Of a stretch of 64,000 nt of DNA, positions 8,458 to 16,761 are shown piece by piece. The stretch comes from Streptococcus anginosus. Its GTDB lineage: Bacteria > Bacillota > Bacilli > Lactobacillales > Streptococcaceae. Both the position numbers and the translations under genes were made by a program. Below the pieces are notes generated by a model. That model was not told where the DNA came from. It ran no database searches and worked only from the letters and a program-made list of their open reading frames with translations. Each line of letters begins with the position of its first letter. Position 1 is the stretch's first letter. The DNA lies in the NCBI RefSeq assembly GCF_900636475.1, contig NZ_LR134283.1, positions 930,001 to 994,000 of the forward strand, read 5' to 3'.

Positions 8458-11151
8458 TTAAATAGCATTCTGATCAAAGCCAAGTTTGCGTTGAACAAAT
8501 TTAACAATTTCTACGATGATAATCATGGAGAAACTTCCAATGAGAACGGCTGCCCATTGTGAGAGGTCTAATTTTGTTACATGGAAAATTCCTTCTAGTG
8601 GCTCAACCAAAATGGTAGAAGCCAATAAAATGAATGAAACAAGAATAGACCAGTTGAAAGTTTTAGATTTGAATGGTCCAACTGTTAGAAGTGATTGATA
8701 AACAGATTTTACATTAAAGGCATGGAAAAGCTGGATTAGTCCAAGCGTTGCAAAGGACATGGTCAGCGCATCCGCATGAATAGCTCTCATGTCACCAACA
8801 TGAACTGGATTCATCAAAGCATAAGCATAAACACCGAGTACCAAAGCACCTTGCAAAAGCCCTTGATAAATAATCGAACTCATGACACCACCTGAGAAAA
8901 AGCTAGACTTACGACCACGCGGTTTATGCGTCATCACACCCGGTTCAGCTGGCTCAACCCCTAGTGCAATAGCTGGGAAAGTATCTGTCACAAGGTTAAT
9001 CCAGAGAAGATGAACCGGCTGCAGCACATCCCAGCCAAAAAGAGTTGCAAGGAAAATTGTCAACACTTCTGCTGTATTGGCTGAAAGCAAATATTGAATG
9101 GTCTTTTGAATGTTAGAGAAGACTTTCCGTCCTTCCTCAACAGCCACGATAATCGTTGCAAAATTATCATCAGCCAGAATCATGTCAGAAGCACCTTTCG
9201 AAACTTCTGTACCTGTAATCCCCATTCCGATACCGATGTCGGCTGTCTTCAAAGCTGGTGCATCATTTACACCGTCACCTGTCATAGCAACAACCTTGCC
9301 TTGATGTTGCCATGCTTTGACAATCCGCACCTTATGCTCAGGAGATACACGCGCATAGACAGAATAATGACCAACAACTTTTTCAAACTCTTCATCTGAC
9401 AATTCATTAAGCTCAGCACCAGTCATGACATGGTCTTTACTATCATCATTGATAATTCCAAGGCGTTTAGCAATAGCCTCCGCTGTGTCTTGGTGGTCAC
9501 CCGTAATCATAATCGGACGGATACCTGCTTCTTTAGCCACTCGAACAGCTTCAGCAGCTTCTGGTCGTTCAGGGTCAATCATCCCAATCATACCTGTGAA
9601 TATTAAATCATTTTCAAGATTTTCAGATGTTAAGTTTTCTGGAATTTCATCAATAATTTTGTAGGCACCAGCTAACACACGCAGAGCCTGATGAGCCATA
9701 CCTGAGTTATTTCCCTTAATTAACTGAGTCGTTGCCTCATCAATCGGCGCAATATTGCCTGCCTTGTCACGAGCCACACAACGCTTTAAGAGTTGATCTG
9801 ACGCACCTTTTACAGCCACCAAAAATTTACCATCTGGCAAAGGATGAATGGTTGACATGAGCTTACGATCAGAATCAAATGGCAATTCTGCGACACGAGG
9901 ATATTTCTCTAAGAAAGTTTTAACATCATACCCTTTATCAAGTGCATACTGAACAAAAGCTGTTTCTGTTGGGTCACCAATGAGTTTTCCATCTTGATTG
10001 ATTTTAGTATCATTAGCAAGGACAACCGAGCGTAACAATGGCAAGTCAAGTCCGAGGTCAATATCTTGTTTCGCTTCATGCAAACTGCCGTCATAAAAGA
10101 CTTTTTCAACCGTCATCTTGTTCATGGTCAAGGTTCCCGTCTTATCAGAAGCAATAATTTCAGTAGAGCCAAGCGTCTCAACTGCAGGAAGCTTTCTGAC
10201 AATGGAATTTCTCTTCGCCAAAACTTGTGTGCCAAGTGCCAAGACAATGGTCACAATAGCAGGAAGTCCTTCTGGAATTGCTGCCACAGCAAGTGCGACT
10301 GATGTCATCAATTCGCCCAGCGGGTCTTTTCCTTGAACGAATACGCCGACCACAAAAGTGATTGCTGCAATGATTAAAATCGCATAGGTCAGCACTTTTG
10401 AAAGACCATTTAGATTTTGCTTGAGTGGAGTATCTGTTTCATCAGCATTTTGAAGCATACCAGCAATATGACCGACTTCTGTAAACATACCTGTATTGAC
10501 AACGACACCCATTCCACGTCCATACGTAACGTTTGAATTTTGGAATGCCATATTGATACGGTCGCCAATACCTGCATCAGTAGCTACATCAACAGTCAGA
10601 TGTTTTTCAACTGGAACGGATTCGCCAGTCAGAGCCGCTTCTTCAATTTTTAAAGAATTTGCTTCTAAAAGACGCATGTCAGCAGGTACCACATCACCTG
10701 CTTCCAGCATAACGATGTCTCCAGGGACCAATTCTTTTGAGTCTACTTCTGTCACACGCCCGTCACGCAGCGCACGCGCAGCTGGGCTAGACATAGATTT
10801 GAGTGCTTCAATTGCTTCTTCTGCCTTACCTTCTTGGTAAACTCCAAAAATGGCATTAATAATGACCACAGCTAGGATAATAATCGCATCTGCAATATCT
10901 TCACCACCTGAAGTCACAACCGAAAGAATAGCCGCAATCAGCAAAATAAGAATCATCAAATCCTTAAATTGCTCAACGAATTTCATCAGAAGGGATTTTT
11001 TCTCTCCCTCATCCAGTTCATTGCGTCCGTATTCATCTAAACGTTTAGCGGCTTCATTGCTTGATAAACCTTGCTCAGAAGTTTCCAAATCCTTTAAAAC
11101 TTCCTCCGAACCTTGCGTATAAAACGCTTGGCGTTTTTGTTCTTTTGACAA
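8458..11151 (-). CDS. mgtA: Cation-exporting P-type ATPase (MgtA/CaxP type, Mn2+/Ca2+ efflux)
   Basis: The protein is 897 residues when started at TTG 11151, which has GGAGG 7 nt upstream and begins LSKEQKRQAFY. The longer frame would translate the riboswitch. It is a P2A-type pump with TGESVPV, PEGLPAIVTIVLALG (membrane segment 4), the phosphorylation motif SDKTGTLTMNK, and MTGDGVNDAPALK. About ten membrane segments are present with the C-terminal set complete. The pneumococcal homologue behind the same riboswitch class exports Mn2+ (and has been described as a Ca2+ exporter). Here the upstream Mn2+ riboswitch supports a manganese efflux role. Single-gene unit. Confidence 0.85.
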   Translation of the reverse strand: MSKEQKRQAFYTQGSEEVLKDLETSEQGLSSNEAAKRLDEYGRNELDEGEKKSLLMKFVEQFKDLMILILLIAAILSVVTSGGEDIADAIIILAVVIINAIFGVYQEGKAEEAIEALKSMSSPAARALRDGRVTEVDSKELVPGDIVMLEAGDVVPADMRLLEANSLKIEEAALTGESVPVEKHLTVDVATDAGIGDRINMAFQNSNVTYGRGMGVVVNTGMFTEVGHIAGMLQNADETDTPLKQNLNGLSKVLTYAILIIAAITFVVGVFVQGKDPLGELMTSVALAVAAIPEGLPAIVTIVLALGTQVLAKRNSIVRKLPAVETLGSTEIIASDKTGTLTMNKMTVEKVFYDGSLHEAKQDIDLGLDLPLLRSVVLANDTKINQDGKLIGDPTETAFVQYALDKGYDVKTFLEKYPRVAELPFDSDRKLMSTIHPLPDGKFLVAVKGASDQLLKRCVARDKAGNIAPIDEATTQLIKGNNSGMAHQALRVLAGAYKIIDEIPENLTSENLENDLIFTGMIGMIDPERPEAAEAVRVAKEAGIRPIMITGDHQDTAEAIAKRLGIINDDSKDHVMTGAELNELSDEEFEKVVGHYSVYARVSPEHKVRIVKAWQHQGKVVAMTGDGVNDAPALKTADIGIGMGITGTEVSKGASDMILADDNFATIIVAVEEGRKVFSNIQKTIQYLLSANTAEVLTIFLATLFGWDVLQPVHLLWINLVTDTFPAIALGVEPAEPGVMTHKPRGRKSSFFSGGVMSSIIYQGLLQGALVLGVYAYALMNPVHVGDMRAIHADALTMSFATLGLIQLFHAFNVKSVYQSLLTVGPFKSKTFNWSILVSFILLASTILVEPLEGIFHVTKLDLSQWAAVLIGSFSMIIIVEIVKFVQRKLGFDQNAI

Positions 11152-11164
11152 ACTATTTCCTCCT

Positions 11165-11306
11165 TTGATCCCTTTTTGACAAACAAAAAGAGACCTGTTT
11201 ATTGCAACAAGTCTCGCTGTTTCATACAAGGCCGGAAATTGCTTTCGTATTGACGACCTTGTAACGGATATCCCGCTAGCTACTCCCTTGAGTGTTTTTA
11301 TTATAT
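11165..11306 (-). promoter_or_regulatory. yybP-ykoY manganese riboswitch with terminator expression platform
   Basis: The minus strand has the class hallmarks in order: CAAGGGAGTAGC, GTCGTCAATACGA and GCGAGACTTG. P1 pairs CAAG with CTTG. The same CTTG is part of GAGACTTGTT, which can pair with AACAGGTCTC and is followed by TTTTTG, an intrinsic terminator. Ligand-bound aptamer and terminator are therefore mutually exclusive, so Mn2+ should permit read-through into the ATPase. A TATAAT-like box lies near 11300. Confidence 0.85.
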
Positions 11307-11338
11307 CAAATTCTTCAATTTTTTCAAGCAAAAAAAGT

Positions 11339-11513
11339 TCAATTTCTATCTATTTTACCGAATAGATAACAAGACACAATAAATAAAATAATCGCTATGA
11401 CAAGTGTTCCTGTTAGGTCAAAGAACATATTAAGCCTTGTCAGAAAAAAATCAAATAAATCTACTGAGAATGAAAATAGCCGTCATCACTAAACTAGGAA
11501 GGTTTCTTTTCAT
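11339..11513 (-). pseudogene. Small membrane protein, frameshifted
   Basis: ATG 11513 starts MKRNLPSLVMTAIFILSRFI and stops at TGA 11451-11453. Removing one T just before that point continues as DFFLTRLNMFFDL and a hydrophobic stretch to KIDRN and a stop at 11339, about 57 residues with two membrane segments. The frame follows the DUF1934 gene by 6 nt, has a weak purine-rich site (GATAGAAAG) and is too short for ordinary gene callers. I do not recognise a family. The reconstruction depends on a single-base change. Confidence 0.45.
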
Positions 11514-11519
11514 ATCTTT

Positions 11520-11906
11520 CTATCTCCACGAAATTTCCATTTGATAATCCGCAAAAGTTCGTTCGCCGTCAGGTGTTCTCAATTGATAATGAAGCTCAAG
11601 TATCTGCTTTTTCAAATCAACTTGGTAATGGCTTGTTTTCGTGATAAATTGCTGCATGCCGACTGGTGTCGGAATCCCAACCAAAGCTTCTCCCCCTTTG
11701 ATAAATCGCATCAAGGATTTAGGGGTGGAGAAGCGTGTCATGACTAGTTCTTCATCATGAAACTTCAACACAACCTTCTCTCCTTCTTCATTTTTAAACA
11801 ATAAATAATGATAAGCGCCCTTTTGAGTCCAATCTACAGCGTAACTTTGGTCAATTTGCTCTACTTGCTCATCCATTTGAATTCGATTTTGGATTCTAAT
11901 TTTCAC
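11520..11906 (-). CDS. DUF1934 family beta-barrel protein (YwiB-like)
   Basis: The protein is 128 residues with start GTG 11906 and GAGGAAA upstream. Alternating beta strands, the FSTPKSLMRF segment and the YQMEISWR C-terminus fit the calycin-like DUF1934/YwiB family. Its biochemical role is unknown. It is cytosolic, with no signal peptide. The small frameshifted membrane gene follows closely and may be co-transcribed. Confidence 0.75.
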   Translation of the reverse strand: MKIRIQNRIQMDEQVEQIDQSYAVDWTQKGAYHYLLFKNEEGEKVVLKFHDEELVMTRFSTPKSLMRFIKGGEALVGIPTPVGMQQFITKTSHYQVDLKKQILELHYQLRTPDGERTFADYQMEISWR

Positions 11907-12079
11907 TCTTTAAATTTCCTCGTCTTCCTATTTCTTTTTTTATTTTAGCAGAAAATCAAAAATTTTTCTCCCATTTTTTCTTATACTTTTATTTTGCCAT
12001 AGTTCTGAATGGGATAATTTTTGAATTAAACCAGCAAGTTTGAATCGCTATTTTCAGAGGTTATAGATTACTTTGTTAT

Positions 12080-12108
12080 TTGGACTGCTAGACGAGATGT
12101 GGTATAAT
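12080..12108 (+). promoter_or_regulatory. Promoter of the HD hydrolase operon, giving a leaderless mRNA
   Basis: TTGGAC (12080-12085), 17-bp spacer, extended -10 TGGTATAAT ending at 12108. The ATG starts at 12115, exactly where transcription should begin, and there is no Shine-Dalgarno sequence. Confidence 0.8.
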
Positions 12109-12114
12109 AGAGCC

Positions 12115-13434
12115 ATGATTGAAAAAGTATTTCGTGATCCCGTCCATAATTATATTCATGTGGATCACCAAGTCATCTATGATTTAATAAACACCAAAGA
12201 ATTTCAACGACTGCGCCGCATCAAACAGCTAGGAACTTCTGGATATACCTTCCACGGAGGCGAGCACAGCCGTTTTTCGCATTGCCTTGGATCTTATGAG
12301 ATTTCAAGACGAATTACAAAAATCTTTGACGAAAAATATCCAGAGGTTTGGGATTGTCATGAAAGCTTACTTGTCATGGCAACAGCCCTCTTGCACGATG
12401 TCGGTCACGGCGCTTATTCACATACTTTCGAGCGTCTCTTTGATACCGACCACGAGGAAATTACACGCCAGATTATCACAAACCCTGAAACAGAGATTAA
12501 CAAAGTTCTGGTTCAAGTTTCGCCTGATTTTCCGGAAAAAGTAGCCAGCGTTATCAACCACACCTATCCAAACAAACAGGTGGTGCAACTTATTTCCAGT
12601 CAGATTGATGTCGATCGCATGGATTATCTCTTGCGAGACTCCTACTACACAGGCGCTTCTTATGGACAATTTGATTTGACACGGATTTTACGCGTTATCT
12701 GTCCTGTTGAAAACGGCATTGCTTTCAAACGCAACGGCATGCATGCTGTGGAAGATTATGTCGTCAGTCGTTATCAAATGTATATGCAGGTTTATTTTCA
12801 CCCTGCTAGTCGGGCAATGGAAGTACTCTTGCAAAACTTGCTCAAGCGAGCTAAAATTCTATACGAAAAGCAGAAAGACTATTTTGCACTCTCTTCTCCC
12901 AACCTCATTCCTTTCTTTGAAAAGCGAGTGACCTTGAAAGATTATCTAGCACTGGATGATGGTGTGATGAATACTTATTTCCAGGTCTGGATGACGAGCC
13001 CTGATACGATTTTATCTGATTTAGCACAGCGTTTCATCAACCGCAAAGTCTTTAAATCCATTATTTTTTCAAAAGAAAATGAGAAATATCTGAATGTTAT
13101 GCGGGATTTGGTTGCAGAAGTCGGCTTTGATCCTGACTACTATACCGCTATTCACCGCAATTTTGATCTACCTTATGATTTTTATCGTCCAGATGTCGAA
13201 AAACCACGCACTCAGATTGAAATTATCCAAAAGGATGGCAGTCTCGCGGAGTTGTCCACTTTGTCGCCCATTGTTGAATCGTTAGCAGGCACAAGACATG
13301 GAGACAATCGTTTCTATTTCCCAAAAGAGATGCTGAAAGAAGCTGGACTTTTTAGTGAAAATAGTAAAACTTTCTTGTCGTATATCAAAAACGATCAATT
13401 TATATATGGAGAAGCATACGAACATGAGTATTAA
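12115..13434 (+). CDS. HD-domain phosphohydrolase (dGTPase-like, YwfO type)
   Basis: The protein is 439 residues. It opens MIEKVFRDPVHNYIHVD, typical of the SAMHD1/dGTPase-like group, with the HD motif at ALLHDVGHGAYSHTFE and supporting metal ligands at HSRFSHCLGS and the SSQIDVDRMDYLLRDS segment. Relatives hydrolyse deoxynucleoside triphosphates; the precise substrate here is unproven. The start is set by the promoter: ATG 12115 lies 7 nt after the -10, while the longer frame begins upstream of the promoter. The end overlaps the next gene by 11 nt, so HD, HAD, murM and murN form one operon. Confidence 0.87.
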   Translation: MIEKVFRDPVHNYIHVDHQVIYDLINTKEFQRLRRIKQLGTSGYTFHGGEHSRFSHCLGSYEISRRITKIFDEKYPEVWDCHESLLVMATALLHDVGHGAYSHTFERLFDTDHEEITRQIITNPETEINKVLVQVSPDFPEKVASVINHTYPNKQVVQLISSQIDVDRMDYLLRDSYYTGASYGQFDLTRILRVICPVENGIAFKRNGMHAVEDYVVSRYQMYMQVYFHPASRAMEVLLQNLLKRAKILYEKQKDYFALSSPNLIPFFEKRVTLKDYLALDDGVMNTYFQVWMTSPDTILSDLAQRFINRKVFKSIIFSKENEKYLNVMRDLVAEVGFDPDYYTAIHRNFDLPYDFYRPDVEKPRTQIEIIQKDGSLAELSTLSPIVESLAGTRHGDNRFYFPKEMLKEAGLFSENSKTFLSYIKNDQFIYGEAYEHEY

Positions 13435-14233
13435 ACTAGTTGCCGTTGATATTGACGGAACCTTATTAAACACCAAAAGAGAAGTCACACCAGAAGTTTT
13501 TTCTGCTGTACAAGATGCCAAAGCTGCTGGAGTAAAGATTGTCATTGCAACTGGACGCCCCATTCCAGGAGTGAGAAATTTGCTTGAAGAGTTACACCTA
13601 AACGAGCCGGGAAATTATGTCATTACCTTCAATGGCGGGCTGGTTCAAGATACAGTTACAGGGGAAGAATATATCAAAGAAACTCTAACCTACGATGATT
13701 ATTTGGATATTGAATGTCTCAGTCGCAAATTAGGGGTTCACATGCACGCTATCACCAAGGACGGTATTTATACTGCTAACCGTAACATTGGAAAATATAC
13801 CGTTTACGAAGCCGGACTGGTCAATATGCCAGTCTACTACCGCACTCCAGAAGAGATGGTAGACAAAGAAATCGTCAAAATCATGTATATTGACGAACCA
13901 GAAATTTTGGATCAAGCAATCGCCAAACTCCCTAAAGAATTGTACGACAAGTACACACTCGTGAAATCTGCACCTTTTTACTTAGAAATTGTCAAAAAAA
14001 CTGTCAATAAAGGGGCTGCAGTCGTGCATCTAGCGGAAAAATTAGGATTGACAAAAGAGGAGACTATGGCTATCGGGGACGAAGAAAACGACCGTGCAAT
14101 GCTAGAAGTCGTGGGAAATCCTGTTGTAATGGGAAATGGGACTGACGCGTTGAAGAAAATTGCCAAGTATATCACCAAATCAAACGATGAATCCGGCGTT
14201 GCATACGCTATTAGAGAGTGGGTTTTAAACTGA
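13424..14233 (+). CDS. Cof-type HAD hydrolase (YidA-like sugar phosphatase family)
   Basis: The protein is 269 residues and complete. Motif I is AVDIDGTLLN near residue 7, motif II IATGRP near 45, motif III lysine in the KSAPFYLEIVKK region and motif IV GDEENDRAM near 215. A C2 cap lies between. The start MSIKLVAVDI overlaps the HD gene; the longer frame has no site. The stop overlaps the murM start by one base (TGATG), a sign of coupling. Substrates of such enzymes are broad sugar phosphates or flavin precursors, and the substrate here is unknown. Confidence 0.87.
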   Translation: MSIKLVAVDIDGTLLNTKREVTPEVFSAVQDAKAAGVKIVIATGRPIPGVRNLLEELHLNEPGNYVITFNGGLVQDTVTGEEYIKETLTYDDYLDIECLSRKLGVHMHAITKDGIYTANRNIGKYTVYEAGLVNMPVYYRTPEEMVDKEIVKIMYIDEPEILDQAIAKLPKELYDKYTLVKSAPFYLEIVKKTVNKGAAVVHLAEKLGLTKEETMAIGDEENDRAMLEVVGNPVVMGNGTDALKKIAKYITKSNDESGVAYAIREWVLN

Positions 14234-15447
14234 TGTACACTTATAAGATTGGAATTTCTGCTCAAGAACACGATGATTTTGTTAAGGCAAGTTCTCAAAC
14301 CAACTTGCTTCAAAGCGCTTCTTGGGCAAAGGTCAAAGATAATTGGGACAATGAACGAATTGGTTTTTACAAAAATAATCAATTAGTAGCCTCGGCCAGC
14401 ATTCTCATCAAGCCACTGCCGCTCAGTATGACCATGCTTTATATTCCGCGTGGCCCTATTATGGACTATCAAGATCAGGAATTGCTACACTTTGTTCTGA
14501 CCTCTTTAAAAAAATTTGCCAAAACTAAAAAAGCTCTTTTTATCAAGTTCGATCCTAGTCTTTTCCTCGTGCAGGCTCAAATTGGAGAAGACAAAAAAGA
14601 ACAGCAAGAAACACTTGACGTGATTCAAAATCTCCAGAAAGCGGGAGCTATTTGGGTGGGGCGAACAGAATCATTAGACGAAACAATTCAACCACGTTTT
14701 CAAGCAAATATTTATAAGGATAATTTCAGCGAAGAACTTTTATCAAAAAGTACACGCCAAGCCATTCGCACTGCACGAAACAAAGGCATTCAAGTCCAGT
14801 TTGGTGGCAAAGAACTTTTGGATGATTTCTCTACTTTGATGAAAAAAACCGAGAATCGAAAGAGTATTCACTTGCGGGGGAAGGACTATTATCAAAAACT
14901 CCTTGATACTTACCCAGAGCATTCCTATATCACACTTGCAAGCATTGACCTAAATGAGCGTCTAGAAAGTCTTCAAGCTCAAAAAGCCAAAGCTGAAAAA
15001 GAAGCCAGCAAATTCACTGAAAAAACTAAACCTGGTAAAATTGAAAACAATAAGCAAGAACAAAAACGACTGCAAGAAGAAATGGATTTCTTGTCAGAAA
15101 AAATTGCTCAAGGTGTAACAACCGTGCCTTTATCTGGGACATTGGTTCTAGAATATGGAGCTACCTCTGAAAATATCTATGCTGGAATGGATGAAGAATA
15201 CCGTCGTTACCAGCCAGCTCTCCTCACTTGGTATGAAACTGCAAAGCACGCCTTCGACCGTGGAGCGAACTGGCAAAACATGGGTGGTGTTGAAAATGAT
15301 TTAGACGGCGGACTTTATCACTTTAAATCCAAGTTCAATCCAACTATTGAAGAATTTGTCGGGGAGTTTAACTTGCCAACCAATCCACTCTATCATCTCT
15401 CTAACCTTGCTTATACTTTGAGAAAGAAATTCCGTAGCAAACACTAA
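14233..15447 (+). CDS. murM: Lipid II branching aminoacyltransferase MurM
   Basis: The protein is 404 residues of the FemXAB family. MurM adds the first residue (L-Ser or L-Ala from aminoacyl-tRNA) to the lysine of lipid II at the inner membrane face, building the peptidoglycan cross-bridge and influencing penicillin tolerance. Two GNAT-like lobes are interrupted by a charged coiled-coil arm (about residues 245-290, rich in K, E, Q) as in all Fem enzymes. ATG 14233 overlaps the preceding stop. The next gene is the paralogue murN, 12 nt downstream. Confidence 0.87.
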   Translation: MYTYKIGISAQEHDDFVKASSQTNLLQSASWAKVKDNWDNERIGFYKNNQLVASASILIKPLPLSMTMLYIPRGPIMDYQDQELLHFVLTSLKKFAKTKKALFIKFDPSLFLVQAQIGEDKKEQQETLDVIQNLQKAGAIWVGRTESLDETIQPRFQANIYKDNFSEELLSKSTRQAIRTARNKGIQVQFGGKELLDDFSTLMKKTENRKSIHLRGKDYYQKLLDTYPEHSYITLASIDLNERLESLQAQKAKAEKEASKFTEKTKPGKIENNKQEQKRLQEEMDFLSEKIAQGVTTVPLSGTLVLEYGATSENIYAGMDEEYRRYQPALLTWYETAKHAFDRGANWQNMGGVENDLDGGLYHFKSKFNPTIEEFVGEFNLPTNPLYHLSNLAYTLRKKFRSKH

Positions 15448-15459
15448 GAAAGGAATCGT

Positions 15460-16698
15460 ATGACATTCAGACAACTTCGTCAGGAAGAATTTGTAAAACA
15501 CAGCGCTTCTTGCGCTCAACGTTCTTTTATGCAGACGGTAGAAATGGAGAAGCTCTTATCAAAACGTGGCTTTACTTGTCAATATGTAGGATACACAAAT
15601 GAGCATGACGAAGTGACTGTTTCAGCTGTGCTCTACAGTATGCCCATGACAGGCGGACTTCACATGGAAATAAATTGTGGCCCTGTTTCAACAAATCCTC
15701 AAGACCTACAGCATTTCTACCGTGAACTTAAGACCTACGCTAAAGAAAATGGCGCTTTAGAGCTAATTGTCAAACCTTATGAAACTTATCAAACATTTGA
15801 CAGCAATGGTCAGCCGACCTCGCCCGAAAAAACAGAATTGATAAAAGAGTTGACAGACTTAGGTTATGAATTTGATGGCTTGCAGACAGGTTATCCAGGC
15901 GGCGAACCTGATTGGCACTATGTCAAAGACCTGACTGAACTAACTGAAAAAGATCTACTCAAATCCTTCAGCAAAAATGGCAAATCAACCGTCAAAAAGG
16001 CGAATACTTTCGGCATTCAATTAAAAAAATTGAAGCGAGATGAATTAAATATTTTCAAGGAAATCACTTCTGCTACTTCCGAGCGGCGTGAATATAGTGA
16101 TAAACCTTTAGATTACTACCAAGATTTCTACGATGCTTTTGGCAATCAAGCGGACTTTATGATTGCAACGCTTAATTTTCAAGATTATCTGCAACATCTG
16201 CAAAATGATCAAAAAAAACTCAGACAAAAAATTCAAAAATTAGAAGCGGATTTAGAAAAAAATCCTCAGTCAGAGAAGAAGCACAATCAACTGCGTGAAT
16301 TCTCTAGCCAATTTGAAAGTTTTGAAACACGCAAAGCCGAAGCACAAGAATTGATAGATAAATATGGAACAGAAGACCAAGTTCTTGCAGGCAGCCTCTT
16401 TATCTATACGCCACAGGAAGCGACTTACCTCTTTAGTGGTTCCTATCCTGAATTTAACAAATTCTACGCCCCAGCACTTCTCCAAGAATACGTCATGAAA
16501 GAAGCTATCAAGCGAGGTATTCCTTTTTATAATTTTCTTGGTATTACTGGAATTTTCGATGGCTCAGACGGCGTGCTCCGTTTCAAGCAAAATTTCAATG
16601 GCTACATTGTTCGCAAAATGGGCACCTTCCGCTATTATCCACAACCACTTAAATTTAAAATTCTCAGTTTGATTAAAAAATTGCTACGGCGCATTTAA
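15460..16698 (+). CDS. murN: Lipid II branching aminoacyltransferase MurN
   Basis: The protein is 412 residues and paralogous to the previous gene. MurN adds the second residue (alanine) to the branch started by MurM. The FemXAB fold is supported by the coiled-coil arm (about residues 245-285, DQKKLRQKIQKLEADLEK), the FLGITGIFDG segment and VLRFKQNFNGYI near the end, typical of the second GNAT lobe. AAAGGAA precedes the ATG. It is the last gene of the HD-HAD-murM-murN operon, with a strong terminator directly after the stop. Confidence 0.87.
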   Translation: MTFRQLRQEEFVKHSASCAQRSFMQTVEMEKLLSKRGFTCQYVGYTNEHDEVTVSAVLYSMPMTGGLHMEINCGPVSTNPQDLQHFYRELKTYAKENGALELIVKPYETYQTFDSNGQPTSPEKTELIKELTDLGYEFDGLQTGYPGGEPDWHYVKDLTELTEKDLLKSFSKNGKSTVKKANTFGIQLKKLKRDELNIFKEITSATSERREYSDKPLDYYQDFYDAFGNQADFMIATLNFQDYLQHLQNDQKKLRQKIQKLEADLEKNPQSEKKHNQLREFSSQFESFETRKAEAQELIDKYGTEDQVLAGSLFIYTPQEATYLFSGSYPEFNKFYAPALLQEYVMKEAIKRGIPFYNFLGITGIFDGSDGVLRFKQNFNGYIVRKMGTFRYYPQPLKFKILSLIKKLLRRI

Positions 16699-16733
16699 AA
16701 ACTCTCAAACAGCTTTTTGAGAGTTTTTAAATA
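16695..16733 (+). terminator. Terminator after murN
   Basis: AAAAACTCTCAAA / TTTGAGAGTTTTT form a long stem around a short loop (CAGCT), followed by T residues. A good symmetrical intrinsic terminator. Confidence 0.9.
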
Positions 16734-16761
16734 TTCGTATTTTAGATAGGACTTATCAAAT

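Noticed and set aside
9094..11122. Several long + strand frames inside the mgtA-type gene
   Set aside because: Low-complexity Ser/Ala/Ile-rich translations antisense to a complete P-type ATPase, without sites.
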